Origin: Chloroflexota bacterium
GTDB lineage: Bacteria > Chloroflexota > Anaerolineae > Anaerolineales > Anaerolineaceae
Assembly: GCA_021372725.1 (NCBI GenBank)
Contig: JAJFTV010000140.1
Span: 1 to 64,000 of the forward strand
Direction of reading: 5' to 3'
Length of the DNA: 64,000 nt
Shown here: piece by piece, positions 1 to 7,410 of the stretch
Position numbering within the stretch: position 1 is the stretch's first letter
How the letters are laid out: every line of letters begins with the position of its first letter
Translations under genes and position numbers: made by a program
The notes under the pieces: generated by a model
Databases searched by the model: none
Told to the model about the DNA's origin: nothing
Seen by the model: only the letters and a program-made list of their open reading frames with translations

Positions 1-7
1 AAATGAC

Positions 8-418
8 ATGCGAGATTCGCTCAGGTATCCCGCAGTCGGGGTGGCATTGATCATTCATAAAGGGGATCAGGTGCTGCTGATCCGCAGAGTCAATTCTCAT
101 GGCGCCGGTACGTGGGCAACCCCCGGCGGGCATCTGGAATACGGTGAAACATTCGAAGAGTGCGCCATACGCGAAACAATGGAAGAAACACAGGTTGTGG
201 TGGGTGACGTGCGGTACAAGGCGGTCACCAATGACTTCTTTGAGACGGAAGGCAAGCATTACATCACGATATGGATGGAAGGGCAATACGTCAGCGGGGA
301 ACCGGTGGCCCAGGAGGATGAACTGTCGGAGCTGGACTGGTATACATGGGATAACCTGCCTGAGCCGCTCTTCCTGCCGCTGAGTAACCTGCTCAGCGGG
401 CAGAACCGCTACCCGTAA
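8..418 (+). CDS. NUDIX hydrolase
   Basis: 136-residue NUDIX-fold pyrophosphohydrolase. The Nudix box is clear: GGHLEYGETFEECAIRE followed by EET fits GX5EX7REUXEE and supplies the metal-binding glutamates. Such enzymes cleave nucleoside diphosphate-linked compounds and often sanitise oxidised nucleotides; the substrate cannot be told from sequence, although the family resembles ADP-ribose and dNTP hydrolases. The ATG at 8 is used, but the frame stays open to the window edge, so the true start could lie just outside. No neighbour is visible upstream; the next gene is on the opposite strand. Confidence 0.9.
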   Translation: MRDSLRYPAVGVALIIHKGDQVLLIRRVNSHGAGTWATPGGHLEYGETFEECAIRETMEETQVVVGDVRYKAVTNDFFETEGKHYITIWMEGQYVSGEPVAQEDELSELDWYTWDNLPEPLFLPLSNLLSGQNRYP

Positions 419-431
419 GTTCGTTTGGCGG

Positions 432-510
432 ACTCCTCACTTCGTTCGGAGTGACAACACACTGGAGGATCCCCCTTTTGTGACATGGTGAGCGGAGCGA
501 ACCATCCGCC
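432..510. repeat. short intergenic palindromic repeats
   Basis: Two small dyads lie just after the NUDIX gene. ACTCC at 432-436 pairs with GGAGT at 448-452, overlapping a TCACT/AGTGA pair at 437-441 and 450-454. ATGGT at 485-489 pairs with ACCAT at 501-505 around a GAGCGGAGCGA loop. They resemble common intergenic repeats of the type 'GTCACTCCGAACGAAGTGAG'. The family assignment is from memory, not from a search. Confidence 0.35.
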
Positions 511-588
511 CGGGTGTGAATTCCATCATTAACCGGTTATGGGCTTACACACCCTTGCGGATCTATTTTTCGTGGTTGATAAAGTCAG

Positions 589-1518
589 TCACTGAATAAG
601 AGTGGGGCTATTCCTCCGGTGGATCAGCCAGCCAAGTACTGCACAGGCTGCCAGAAGCACAATCGTGGAAATCAATCCACCTTCCGGGCCGAAATTACCG
701 CCGGTGATGATGTCCGGGCCATCTTCAACCAGCATCCACAGGGAAGGGCTTTGCAAAAGGTTTCCGCTGACCGGAAAGCCAAACAGACTGCCCTGGGCCC
801 AGTTCCAGGCACTGTGCAGACCGCAGGCCCCCCAGATTCCGCCCTCCCACAATACAAGTAGTGCGAACATCAAGCCGGCCAGAGCGATATTTACCGTCGA
901 AAGCAGCGATACATCCGGATTGAGCAGATGCAGCAAGGCAAATATTATGGAGGAAATCAACAGAGCCAGCCATGTTGATTTGCGGGCCCCGATGACCGGC
1001 ATCAGCCAGCCGCGCATGACCATTTCTTCGAGCGAGCTTTGCAGAATCCAACCTGGCAGGGCGATCAACACGGCAATGATTAGAACAGGCAGTGAGGAAT
1101 CCTGGGAGCGGGTATTGAGATAACCCGGCAGCGCAATCAGAAGAACCACCACAGTGAAAAGTATGGTTCCGGCAGCCAACCCGCGCAGAAATTTTTTCAG
1201 AGCGGCGGGTCTTTCAAAACCGAGGGTGCGGATGGATCTTTTTTCCACCAGTAAAAGCCACAATATCAGGAGTATACCGGTGGGCAGCAGGGTGACGGCA
1301 AAGAAGATCAACAGATACAAGGCAGATCCGATTGGGGTGAGCGTGGAAGGTATCCAGCCCAAACCCAGCAGGATCACGTAGGGGATGGCACCAATAAACT
1401 GTCCTCCAAAAATAAAAACGACAGCCAGTATCACCGCCAGCCATACCGGTGGAAGCCACTGGCTGGTGCGCGCCAGCTCGAAGATAGGATTATTGGATTT
1501 AAAAATCTTTGAGAACAT
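589..1518 (-). CDS. CPBP family intramembrane metalloprotease
   Basis: 309-residue polytopic membrane protein of the CAAX-protease/bacteriocin-processing (CPBP, Abi) family. The three family motifs are visible: EEMVMRGW (EExxxR), FALLHLL (FxxxH) and HSAWNWAQG (the second histidine motif), which build the metal site inside the membrane. About eight hydrophobic segments are evident. Bacterial members cleave membrane substrates or mature peptides; the substrate here is unknown. It is transcribed alone, divergent from mscL. Confidence 0.88.
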   Translation of the reverse strand: MFSKIFKSNNPIFELARTSQWLPPVWLAVILAVVFIFGGQFIGAIPYVILLGLGWIPSTLTPIGSALYLLIFFAVTLLPTGILLILWLLLVEKRSIRTLGFERPAALKKFLRGLAAGTILFTVVVLLIALPGYLNTRSQDSSLPVLIIAVLIALPGWILQSSLEEMVMRGWLMPVIGARKSTWLALLISSIIFALLHLLNPDVSLLSTVNIALAGLMFALLVLWEGGIWGACGLHSAWNWAQGSLFGFPVSGNLLQSPSLWMLVEDGPDIITGGNFGPEGGLISTIVLLAACAVLGWLIHRRNSPTLIQ

Positions 1519-1588
1519 GTTGGGTCGTTTCTGTATGGAATGTAATTATTATATATTATGCCTGATTTTATTTTTTTTGTTTTATTCG

Positions 1589-1617
1589 TTGCATCCCCTG
1601 TCGGGTTTTCGTATAAT
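1589..1617 (+). promoter_or_regulatory. sigma-70-like promoter for mscL
   Basis: TTGCAT at 1589-1594 and a consensus TATAAT at 1612-1617 are separated by 17 bases and sit 42 bases ahead of the mscL start. The preceding stretch is very T-rich, as in an UP-like region. Confidence 0.7.
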
Positions 1618-1658
1618 GAATTTATAATTCAATTCCAATCGTGACAAGGGAGATATCC

Positions 1659-2108
1659 ATGCTGAAGGAATTCAAGGAATTTATTCAACGCGGAAATATG
1701 ATTGACCTGGCAGTAGGTATTGTCATTGGGGCTGCCTTTACAGCCATCGTCAATTCACTGGTCAAAGATATTATTATGCCGCCCCTTGGCTTGCTGCTGA
1801 GTGGTGTCGATTTCAGCAATCTTTTCATTCTTTTGAGGCAGGGTACGCCGGCCGGTCCTTATGCAAACCTGGCCGATGCCCAGGCAGCCGCGGCGGTAAC
1901 CATCAATATTGGCCTTTTTATTAATGCAATCATCAGCTTTCTGATTGTCTCATTGGCAGTATTTTTCGTAGTCAAGGCAATCAATCGCCTGCAGCGCAAG
2001 GAAGAAGCCAAACCGGCTGTCCCGACCACAAAAGAGTGCCCGTTCTGCTTCACCGAGATACCGATCAAGGCACAGCGCTGTCCGCATTGCACAAGTCAAC
2101 TTGGGTAA
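1659..2108 (+). CDS. mscL: Large-conductance mechanosensitive channel with C-terminal zinc ribbon
   Basis: MscL opens a wide pore in the inner membrane under hypo-osmotic stress. The N-terminus ([20 protein letters not shown], then IGAAFTAIV) is the conserved first helix, and a second transmembrane segment follows near residues 90-115. After a short linker the last 25 residues form CPFC...CPHC, a zinc ribbon that is absent from the textbook E. coli protein. The ATG at 1659 is preferred to an in-frame GTG at 1641 because AAGGGAG lies 6 bases upstream. It has its own promoter and stands alone. Confidence 0.93.
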   Translation: MLKEFKEFIQRGNMIDLAVGIVIGAAFTAIVNSLVKDIIMPPLGLLLSGVDFSNLFILLRQGTPAGPYANLADAQAAAAVTINIGLFINAIISFLIVSLAVFFVVKAINRLQRKEEAKPAVPTTKECPFCFTEIPIKAQRCPHCTSQLG

Positions 2109-2188
2109 TATGAAAACGTGATGCGTTCGGTTTTCTGCCACACGAATCTCGATCTGTCACAAGTCATCACGATTGACAGACGTTGTAG

Positions 2189-2213
2189 GGTGCGTTCGGT
2201 TTTTGAACGCACC
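2189..2213. repeat. palindromic repeat abutting truncated ArsR gene
   Basis: GGTGCGTTC at 2189-2197 and GAACGCACC at 2205-2213 form a perfect 9-bp stem. The string TGCGTTCGGTTTT occurs here and again at 2122-2134. Palindromes of the form GTAGGGTGCGTT...AACGCACC are widespread REP-like intergenic elements (established in general; this copy was not searched). The right arm ends 20 bases before the ArsR start and replaces the expected start of that gene. Confidence 0.6.
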
Positions 2214-2233
2214 GCACTGCTTTTTTCAAAGCC

Positions 2234-2767
2234 ATGTCCGATATTACCCGTCTGAAGATCATCAGCCTGCTTTCCCAACAGGAATTATCGGTAGAGCAAT
2301 TGGCTGAGATGCTGGGACTGAAATCCCCAACGGTATCGCACCATCTTGCTGTGTTGGTGAAAGCCGGTCTGGTGAGTGCCCGCCCGGACAGCTATTACAA
2401 TATTTATCGTTTTGAAAATGAGCAGCTTGAAAAGATGTCCGCGCGCCTGTTGGCCAGCGAAACCCTGCCATCGGTTGCCGCAGAGGTGGACATGGATGCC
2501 TACGACAAAAAAGTGATCCGGAATTACAGCAATCCGGATGGCAGCCTAAAAGCATTGCCGTCCCAGCGAAAGAAGATGATTGTCATTCTGAATTATGTTG
2601 CCTCTTCATTCAAACCGGGTATCCGCTATACCGAAAAACAGGTCAACGAAATACTTGCCCGCTTTCATGAAGACTTTGTGAGTTTACGGCGGGATTTGAT
2701 TGATATTGGCAAACTAAAAAGAGACAAGGACGGCTCCGGGTACTGGCTGAACGAAACGAAGCAGTAG
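2234..2767 (+). CDS. ArsR-family winged-helix regulator with DUF2087 domain, possibly 5'-truncated
   Basis: 177 residues. The N-terminal half is an ArsR-type winged helix (DITRLKIISLL..., with recognition helix SPTVSHHLAVLVKAGLV). The C-terminal half (RKKMIVILNYVASSF...YTEKQVNEIL) matches DUF2087, often attached to such regulators. No metal-binding cysteines are visible, so the signal is unlikely to be a metal. In-frame codons just before the ATG read AFFKA, the usual lead-in to (M/L)SDxTRL in this family, yet the frame is closed by TGA at 2204-2206 inside a palindromic repeat and offers no other start codon. The gene may thus have lost its first residues or be damaged. Confidence 0.8.
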   Translation: MSDITRLKIISLLSQQELSVEQLAEMLGLKSPTVSHHLAVLVKAGLVSARPDSYYNIYRFENEQLEKMSARLLASETLPSVAAEVDMDAYDKKVIRNYSNPDGSLKALPSQRKKMIVILNYVASSFKPGIRYTEKQVNEILARFHEDFVSLRRDLIDIGKLKRDKDGSGYWLNETKQ

Positions 2768-2919
2768 AATAATCCTCAGAAAATTTATACCAGCCTTACG
2801 GATAATGTCTCATTCATGTCCGCTGCCATAAAAATCGACGTTGGATGTAATTTCAATCACGCATTTACCAGGACTTTCTTGTACAATAAGGACAACCGTT
2901 TCATCAGGGGAGATACACC

Positions 2920-3561
2920 ATGGATGTCGATAAACGACTCTGGTTTCCAGCAGGCATTCTTGTATTGGCTGTTCTGGCCTGCTCCATGCCGGGAAATATC
3001 AGTACCGGGGACCGGATCAGAACGCAAATTGCCCTTACCCAGGCCGCCTATCCCGGTAGCAGCCCCACCATTCAGGAAATTCTTGCGGATTTCACGCAGA
3101 CAATCACGACAGAACCCATCCATACCCTGACGCCCTCTGCTGTACCCACTAAAACCGAAACACCTGCCCCCACCCTCACCGAAACCCTGGCTGAAGATCA
3201 TTCTGCGGCAGATTGCAATATCGCCACCTTTATAAAAGATGTCAGTGTGCCTGATGGAACGAAATTTTCAGCGGGCGAGAGTTTTGTAAAAACCTGGCGA
3301 TTAAAGAATATCGGGTCCTGCACCTGGACTACCGCTTACGCAGTGGTCTTTGTCAGCGGTGAGCAAATGGGCGGACCTGAGGATTTGAACTTCACCCAGA
3401 ATGTTGCCCCTGGTGAAACGGTGGATGTATCCATCAACCTGACCGCACCGAATGCCACAGGTGATTACCGCGGCAATTGGAAAATCCGTTCTTCAGACGG
3501 TGTGGTGTTTGGTTTGACCACCGGCAAGGCGTTTTATGTCGAGATAACCGTCAAGCCTTGA
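2920..3561 (+). CDS. Lipoprotein with NBR1-like Ig domain
   Basis: 213 residues. A signal peptide ends in a lipobox (LAVLAC, cysteine near residue 21), so the protein should be anchored by lipid on the outer face of the membrane. A Thr/Pro-rich linker (residues about 65-95) leads to an Ig-like beta-sandwich (PDGTKFSAGESFVKTWRLKN, then GSCTWT) of the NBR1 central-domain type, common in surface proteins of Anaerolineae. No catalytic motif is seen; a binding or scaffold role is inferred. An AGGGGAG ribosome-binding site precedes the ATG. Convergent with cofC. Confidence 0.82.
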   Translation: MDVDKRLWFPAGILVLAVLACSMPGNISTGDRIRTQIALTQAAYPGSSPTIQEILADFTQTITTEPIHTLTPSAVPTKTETPAPTLTETLAEDHSAADCNIATFIKDVSVPDGTKFSAGESFVKTWRLKNIGSCTWTTAYAVVFVSGEQMGGPEDLNFTQNVAPGETVDVSINLTAPNATGDYRGNWKIRSSDGVVFGLTTGKAFYVEITVKP

Positions 3562-3571
3562 CGGTTATCTC
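3541..3571. terminator. bidirectional terminator-like palindrome
   Basis: A 15-bp perfect stem (3541-3555 with 3557-3571, one base between) covers the end of the lipoprotein gene and lies 4 bases from the end of cofC. The convergent position suits a shared terminator, although the T-run is weak. The stop codon of the lipoprotein gene lies within the right arm. Confidence 0.65.
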
Positions 3572-3574
3572 TAT

Positions 3575-4216
3575 TTATCGCCCGCCGTCCAGATGCATTC
3601 TTTCCAGCAGTTCTTTGGGTAGAATTTCGCGATAGAGTGCAAATTCCAGATCTTCAATCGTATCCAGATCGAAAGAAATGGAGGGCAGGTTGAGACTGAC
3701 GATCTCAATATTTCTGTAGCGGGCAGCAGAGACATGCTTAAGGTATGAACCTTCGCCGAAGAGAAACGGGATACAATCCGGCGGGTTCAACAGCAGGGCA
3801 TTCGTACCGGTCTTGTGGTGATCGGAGACAATGCAAATGGAGTTTTCACGACTGCCTGCATGGGCCAGGATTTCCAGTTCCGCTTTACGGAGGGAGGGTA
3901 AATCTCCATGCAGGACCAGCAGACTGCCTGCTCCGTTTCTGACAGCATGAACAGCAGCGGTTTCAAGCGCCGCGTTGATTCCCCCCACCGGTTCCTCGAC
4001 AAATTCGACTCCGCATTTGATAGCGAAGCGGTGCATTTCCCTGCCACTGCTGACGATGAGCAGATGTTCTATGGCGGGAACCGATTTGCATATAGTGAGT
4101 GTATTCTCAGCCAGGCTGCGGTTGAGCAAAATGCGCTGTTCGACCGACAGCCTGTCAGCCAGGCGCGATTTGCCATAAGAAAATGGCTTGACAGGAATTA
4201 TGCCCCACAGAGACAT
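3575..4216 (-). CDS. cofC: 2-phospho-L-lactate guanylyltransferase (F420 biosynthesis)
   Basis: 213 residues. CofC/FbiD activates 2-phospholactate (or phosphoenolpyruvate) with GTP to give the guanylyl intermediate for coenzyme F420. Visible motifs are the nucleotide-binding start IPVKPFSYGKSRL, the metal-binding HGDLPSL, SDHHKTGTNALLL, FGEGSYLKH and the closing SFDLDTIEDL. It overlaps cofD by 19 bases, so the two are probably co-translated and supply consecutive steps. No cofE or fbiC is in the window. Confidence 0.92.
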   Translation of the reverse strand: MSLWGIIPVKPFSYGKSRLADRLSVEQRILLNRSLAENTLTICKSVPAIEHLLIVSSGREMHRFAIKCGVEFVEEPVGGINAALETAAVHAVRNGAGSLLVLHGDLPSLRKAELEILAHAGSRENSICIVSDHHKTGTNALLLNPPDCIPFLFGEGSYLKHVSAARYRNIEIVSLNLPSISFDLDTIEDLEFALYREILPKELLERMHLDGGR

Positions 4217-5205
4217 TTTCGTTCATCTTTCTGCTTCAGGGCGAAATCCAAAACCGCGGCCGCGAGTTCAGCTTGTTTTTCGGTCGATGTCATCAGGGTA
4301 TCGGTCGCGAGGCAGGATATTCCCAACCCATTGATTCCATCAGCCAGGTCATCATCCACCGTATCGATCACAAACCCCGTGAGAATATCCTGGTAATGTG
4401 CAGCGACATTCAGGGCGGAAGGTAAAACACCCAGTTCGGCATACATTTTTGCTGCCGGGCCTTTCACGGTCTTGCCCGCGATAATGGGTGACATGCCAAT
4501 CACTTTTTTAGCCATCACCGCTTCACGAACCCCGGCAAGCATCAGAATGGGATCCAGACTCACCCACGGGTTGGAGGGACATAATACGATCACATCGGCA
4601 TTATGGATAGCTTGTATAGCCTCACCGGTGGCATGGGCTATGGTATGGCCTGGAAATTCGAACCCTTTCACGGTTGGTTCACAGCGGTGTTGAACAAAAT
4701 ATTCCTGAAAACCCAATTTTCCAAATTCCACGGTGTCCACAATGGTGGGCACAGGGTCATCCGACATGGGCAGCACCACCGCTTCGATACCCCACTGGTG
4801 ACATAATGCCCGGGTAACTCGCGTAAGGGTCTCTCCGTTTTCAAGCTGCCGGGTACGTTCCAGGTGCGTCAGGCGATCCTTGTCGCCAATGTTGAACCAA
4901 TCGGGCAGGCCCTGGTTTCGGATTTGCTGCATGAATTCCCAGGTTTCATCTTTCCGCCCCCAGCCGGTGGAGGGGTTGCCGAGACCTGCCAGGGTATAAC
5001 AAACGGTATCCAGATCAGGGCTGATCTTCATTCCCAGGTGTTCAAAATCATCACCGGTGTTGACAATTACCGTCAAGGCGGAGGGTGGCTCAATCACCTG
5101 AGCAAGACCGTTTGCCAGACGGGCTCCACCCACGCCGCCGGCCAGCGCCGTAACCTTAACAGCCCGGAATTTGGATGGAGGTTTCATCTCCCGATCCTGT
5201 TTCAT
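4198..5205 (-). CDS. cofD: 2-phospho-L-lactate transferase (F420 biosynthesis)
   Basis: 335 residues, full length. CofD/FbiA joins the activated phospholactate moiety to the deazaflavin Fo, forming F420-0. Family motifs are the glycine-rich start LAGGVGGARLANGL, the conserved NTGDDFEHLG, then SPDLDTVCYTLAG, WFNIGDKD and CPSNPWVSLDPIL. It is first in a two-gene operon with cofC. F420 production is known in several Chloroflexota, Actinobacteria and archaea; F420-dependent oxidoreductases would be expected elsewhere in the genome. Confidence 0.95.
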   Translation of the reverse strand: MKQDREMKPPSKFRAVKVTALAGGVGGARLANGLAQVIEPPSALTVIVNTGDDFEHLGMKISPDLDTVCYTLAGLGNPSTGWGRKDETWEFMQQIRNQGLPDWFNIGDKDRLTHLERTRQLENGETLTRVTRALCHQWGIEAVVLPMSDDPVPTIVDTVEFGKLGFQEYFVQHRCEPTVKGFEFPGHTIAHATGEAIQAIHNADVIVLCPSNPWVSLDPILMLAGVREAVMAKKVIGMSPIIAGKTVKGPAAKMYAELGVLPSALNVAAHYQDILTGFVIDTVDDDLADGINGLGISCLATDTLMTSTEKQAELAAAVLDFALKQKDERKCLCGA

Positions 5206-5293
5206 GATTCATATCATACCAGTTTTTACCCCATATCATGTTCGGGGATAACTTCTACAAGTGAAGTTGAAGATTATTTTTTGGGGATTTATT

Positions 5294-6556
5294 CTAAACC
5301 GGTTTTGTGACAGGCGGGCTGCGTTTGGACAACGTCTCTTTCATCCGAAATGCAAACACCAGTGAAGCCATGATACCGGCTGCTGCGATAAAAATGGTGG
5401 TCTGTGAAAGGGCAAAAACCTCCGCCACACTCCCGATTGCAAGCGGCCCTCCGGTTCCGCCTGCATCACCCAGAAAACGCCAGAAGCCCAGAAATTCCCC
5501 TCTATATTCTTCCGGAGCCAGGTCAGCCCCCAGGGTTAGCATAGCGCCGGCCCCCAAACCGTTGCCAAAACCGATCAGAAGACTGACCCACAGCAGGCTG
5601 CTGTAGCTGGTGGCAATGGGGATCAACGCAATACCAATCGAGAGCAGCAATGAACTGGAGATGATTGAAACCTTCCGCCCAAGCCAATCCATGATAAAAC
5701 CGGCCGGGATGAACAGCGTCATATCCACTGCGGAGGATAGGCTCATGATTAAACCGATTGACTGCACATCCAGATGCAACACATCGGCTGCGTAAAGCGG
5801 GATGATGATGCTGGGGCCGGAACGGACCATCTGCATGAACAGATATCCGGTTCCTGCCCAGGTGACCATGCCCCATTCATCACCAAAAATGGCTTTTAAA
5901 CCCTTGAGATTGAGATGCCGTTTTTCACCGGTTTCGCCTGTTTCAGGTTCAACCTTTGGCATGAAGACGGCATTGGCAATCAAGGCCGCCAGAAAGGCCA
6001 CACCAAAGAAAAGGAAGGGTACTCTCAAGCCGTAGGCACCCGCTATGGCACCCCCGACCACCGGGCCAATAAAATTGCCAATCCGAAATACCCCGCCAAG
6101 AATACCGATAGCCCGTCCGCGGTGTTCCACCGGGATTGCACCGACCATCCAGGTATGGCGGGTAACGGTATACAGTGACGTACCAAAACCAGCCAGGAAC
6201 AGATATAGAAAGGCATCAAAGATGGAGACAGACCAGAACAGCGCGGTGGTCGATATTCCTGCCATGAGGATGCCAATGATCATGGCGCGCTTAATCCCCA
6301 ACCGACGGATCATCATGCCAGCCGGGATATCCCCTACCAGCATGCCAATTTTATCCGCACTGAGCAGGAGGCCAATGATGGTATAGGGAACATCAAAATC
6401 ACTGGCGAACAGCGGCAAAACAGGAATAAGAAGGCTGCGGGCGATTGAAAAAATGGTCGATGGGAGATATAAGGGCAGTATCAGGGAAGAAATGGTCTTG
6501 GAGATCGAATTCGAGTGAGGTTCAGTACCCAGTTTTTCATCTGTGGGAGGGAGCAT
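5294..6556 (-). CDS. MFS transporter
   Basis: 420 residues with about twelve hydrophobic segments and the Major Facilitator loop 2-3 signature GDIPAGMMIRRLGIKRAM, repeated in weaker form in the second half (PAGFIMDWLGRKVS). The two six-helix halves are typical of a proton-driven exporter of the multidrug type; the substrate is unknown. The start is uncertain because no strong ribosome-binding site precedes the ATG. It lies divergent from the nicotinamidase-like gene. Confidence 0.85.
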   Translation of the reverse strand: MLPPTDEKLGTEPHSNSISKTISSLILPLYLPSTIFSIARSLLIPVLPLFASDFDVPYTIIGLLLSADKIGMLVGDIPAGMMIRRLGIKRAMIIGILMAGISTTALFWSVSIFDAFLYLFLAGFGTSLYTVTRHTWMVGAIPVEHRGRAIGILGGVFRIGNFIGPVVGGAIAGAYGLRVPFLFFGVAFLAALIANAVFMPKVEPETGETGEKRHLNLKGLKAIFGDEWGMVTWAGTGYLFMQMVRSGPSIIIPLYAADVLHLDVQSIGLIMSLSSAVDMTLFIPAGFIMDWLGRKVSIISSSLLLSIGIALIPIATSYSSLLWVSLLIGFGNGLGAGAMLTLGADLAPEEYRGEFLGFWRFLGDAGGTGGPLAIGSVAEVFALSQTTIFIAAAGIMASLVFAFRMKETLSKRSPPVTKPV

Positions 6557-6608
6557 AGGCAGTAATTGTATCGCATTTTTTATAAGACATTATGGCATGG
6601 AGCCTGTC

Positions 6609-6637
6609 TTGCATGAACCCGTAAAAGTCGTTACAAT
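6609..6637 (+). promoter_or_regulatory. sigma-70-like promoter
   Basis: TTGCAT at 6609-6614 and TACAAT at 6632-6637 with a 17-base spacer, followed by AAAAAGGAG and the ATG at 6659. It could drive the whole five-gene + strand run up to 10928. Confidence 0.65.
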
Positions 6638-6658
6638 CCTGAAAAAGGAGACCATTTT

Positions 6659-7372
6659 ATGAATAACAAAATCCTTTCAGAAACTTCAAAACCGTTTCTC
6701 CAATTTCTCGAAACCTGGCAAAACGAGCTGCCCAGGTACAATCTTGTTGATGTCATTTCTCATCCGGAAAGGGTTGCGATATTATCGATGGATATGGTCA
6801 ATGGTTTTTGTAAGGCAGGCGCATTGGCCAGTCCGCGCGTCAATGCCCTGATTCCAAATATTTGTGCATTGTTTACAACTGCCTGGGAAAATGGAGTCCG
6901 CCATATCATTTTGACACAGGATACCCATGATCCGGATGCCATTGAATTTGAGGCATTTGCCCCGCACTGTGTACGCGGCACAACCGAAGCCGAGACGATC
7001 ATCGAATTCAAGGAATTGCCATTCTTTGACCGGATGGTCATTTTTGAGAAGAACTCCATTTCCTCCAACATCAACACCGGTTTGAATGTCTGGATTGAAA
7101 GTCATCCGGAGGTGGATACCTGGCTGCTGGTGGGAAATTGCACAGACATTTGCGTTTACCAGTCCGCACTGTTTCTCCGGCTGCAGGCCAATGAGCTGCG
7201 TCTCCGGCGACGGGTCATTGTTGCCCAGGAGTGTGTGAATACCTATGATTTACCTGTCGAAACGGCCAAGGCTCTTAACATAATGCCGCATGATGGAGAT
7301 TTCTTCCATACGACATTCCTCTATCACATGGCTTTGAATGGGGTGGAGGTTGTTCAGGGGTTTCAGCGGTAA
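6659..7372 (+). CDS. Isochorismatase-family cysteine hydrolase, nicotinamidase-like
   Basis: 237 residues. The catalytic triad of the superfamily can be placed at Asp45 (SMDMVNGF), Lys131 (FEKNSISS) and Cys165 (GNCTDICVYQ). In addition DTH (Asp88, His90) and PHCVRGT (His103) match the metal-binding residues of nicotinamidases, which deamidate nicotinamide to nicotinate for NAD salvage. Pyrazinamidase/nicotinamidase is therefore the best guess, but other members of this clade exist. AAGGAG precedes the ATG. It opens a co-directional set with the glycosyltransferase fusion, xseA and xseB. Confidence 0.82.
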   Translation: MNNKILSETSKPFLQFLETWQNELPRYNLVDVISHPERVAILSMDMVNGFCKAGALASPRVNALIPNICALFTTAWENGVRHIILTQDTHDPDAIEFEAFAPHCVRGTTEAETIIEFKELPFFDRMVIFEKNSISSNINTGLNVWIESHPEVDTWLLVGNCTDICVYQSALFLRLQANELRLRRRVIVAQECVNTYDLPVETAKALNIMPHDGDFFHTTFLYHMALNGVEVVQGFQR

Positions 7373-7410
7373 CTTGATGTTATACTTTAGCGCGCCAACC
7401 TCTTTCCTGT

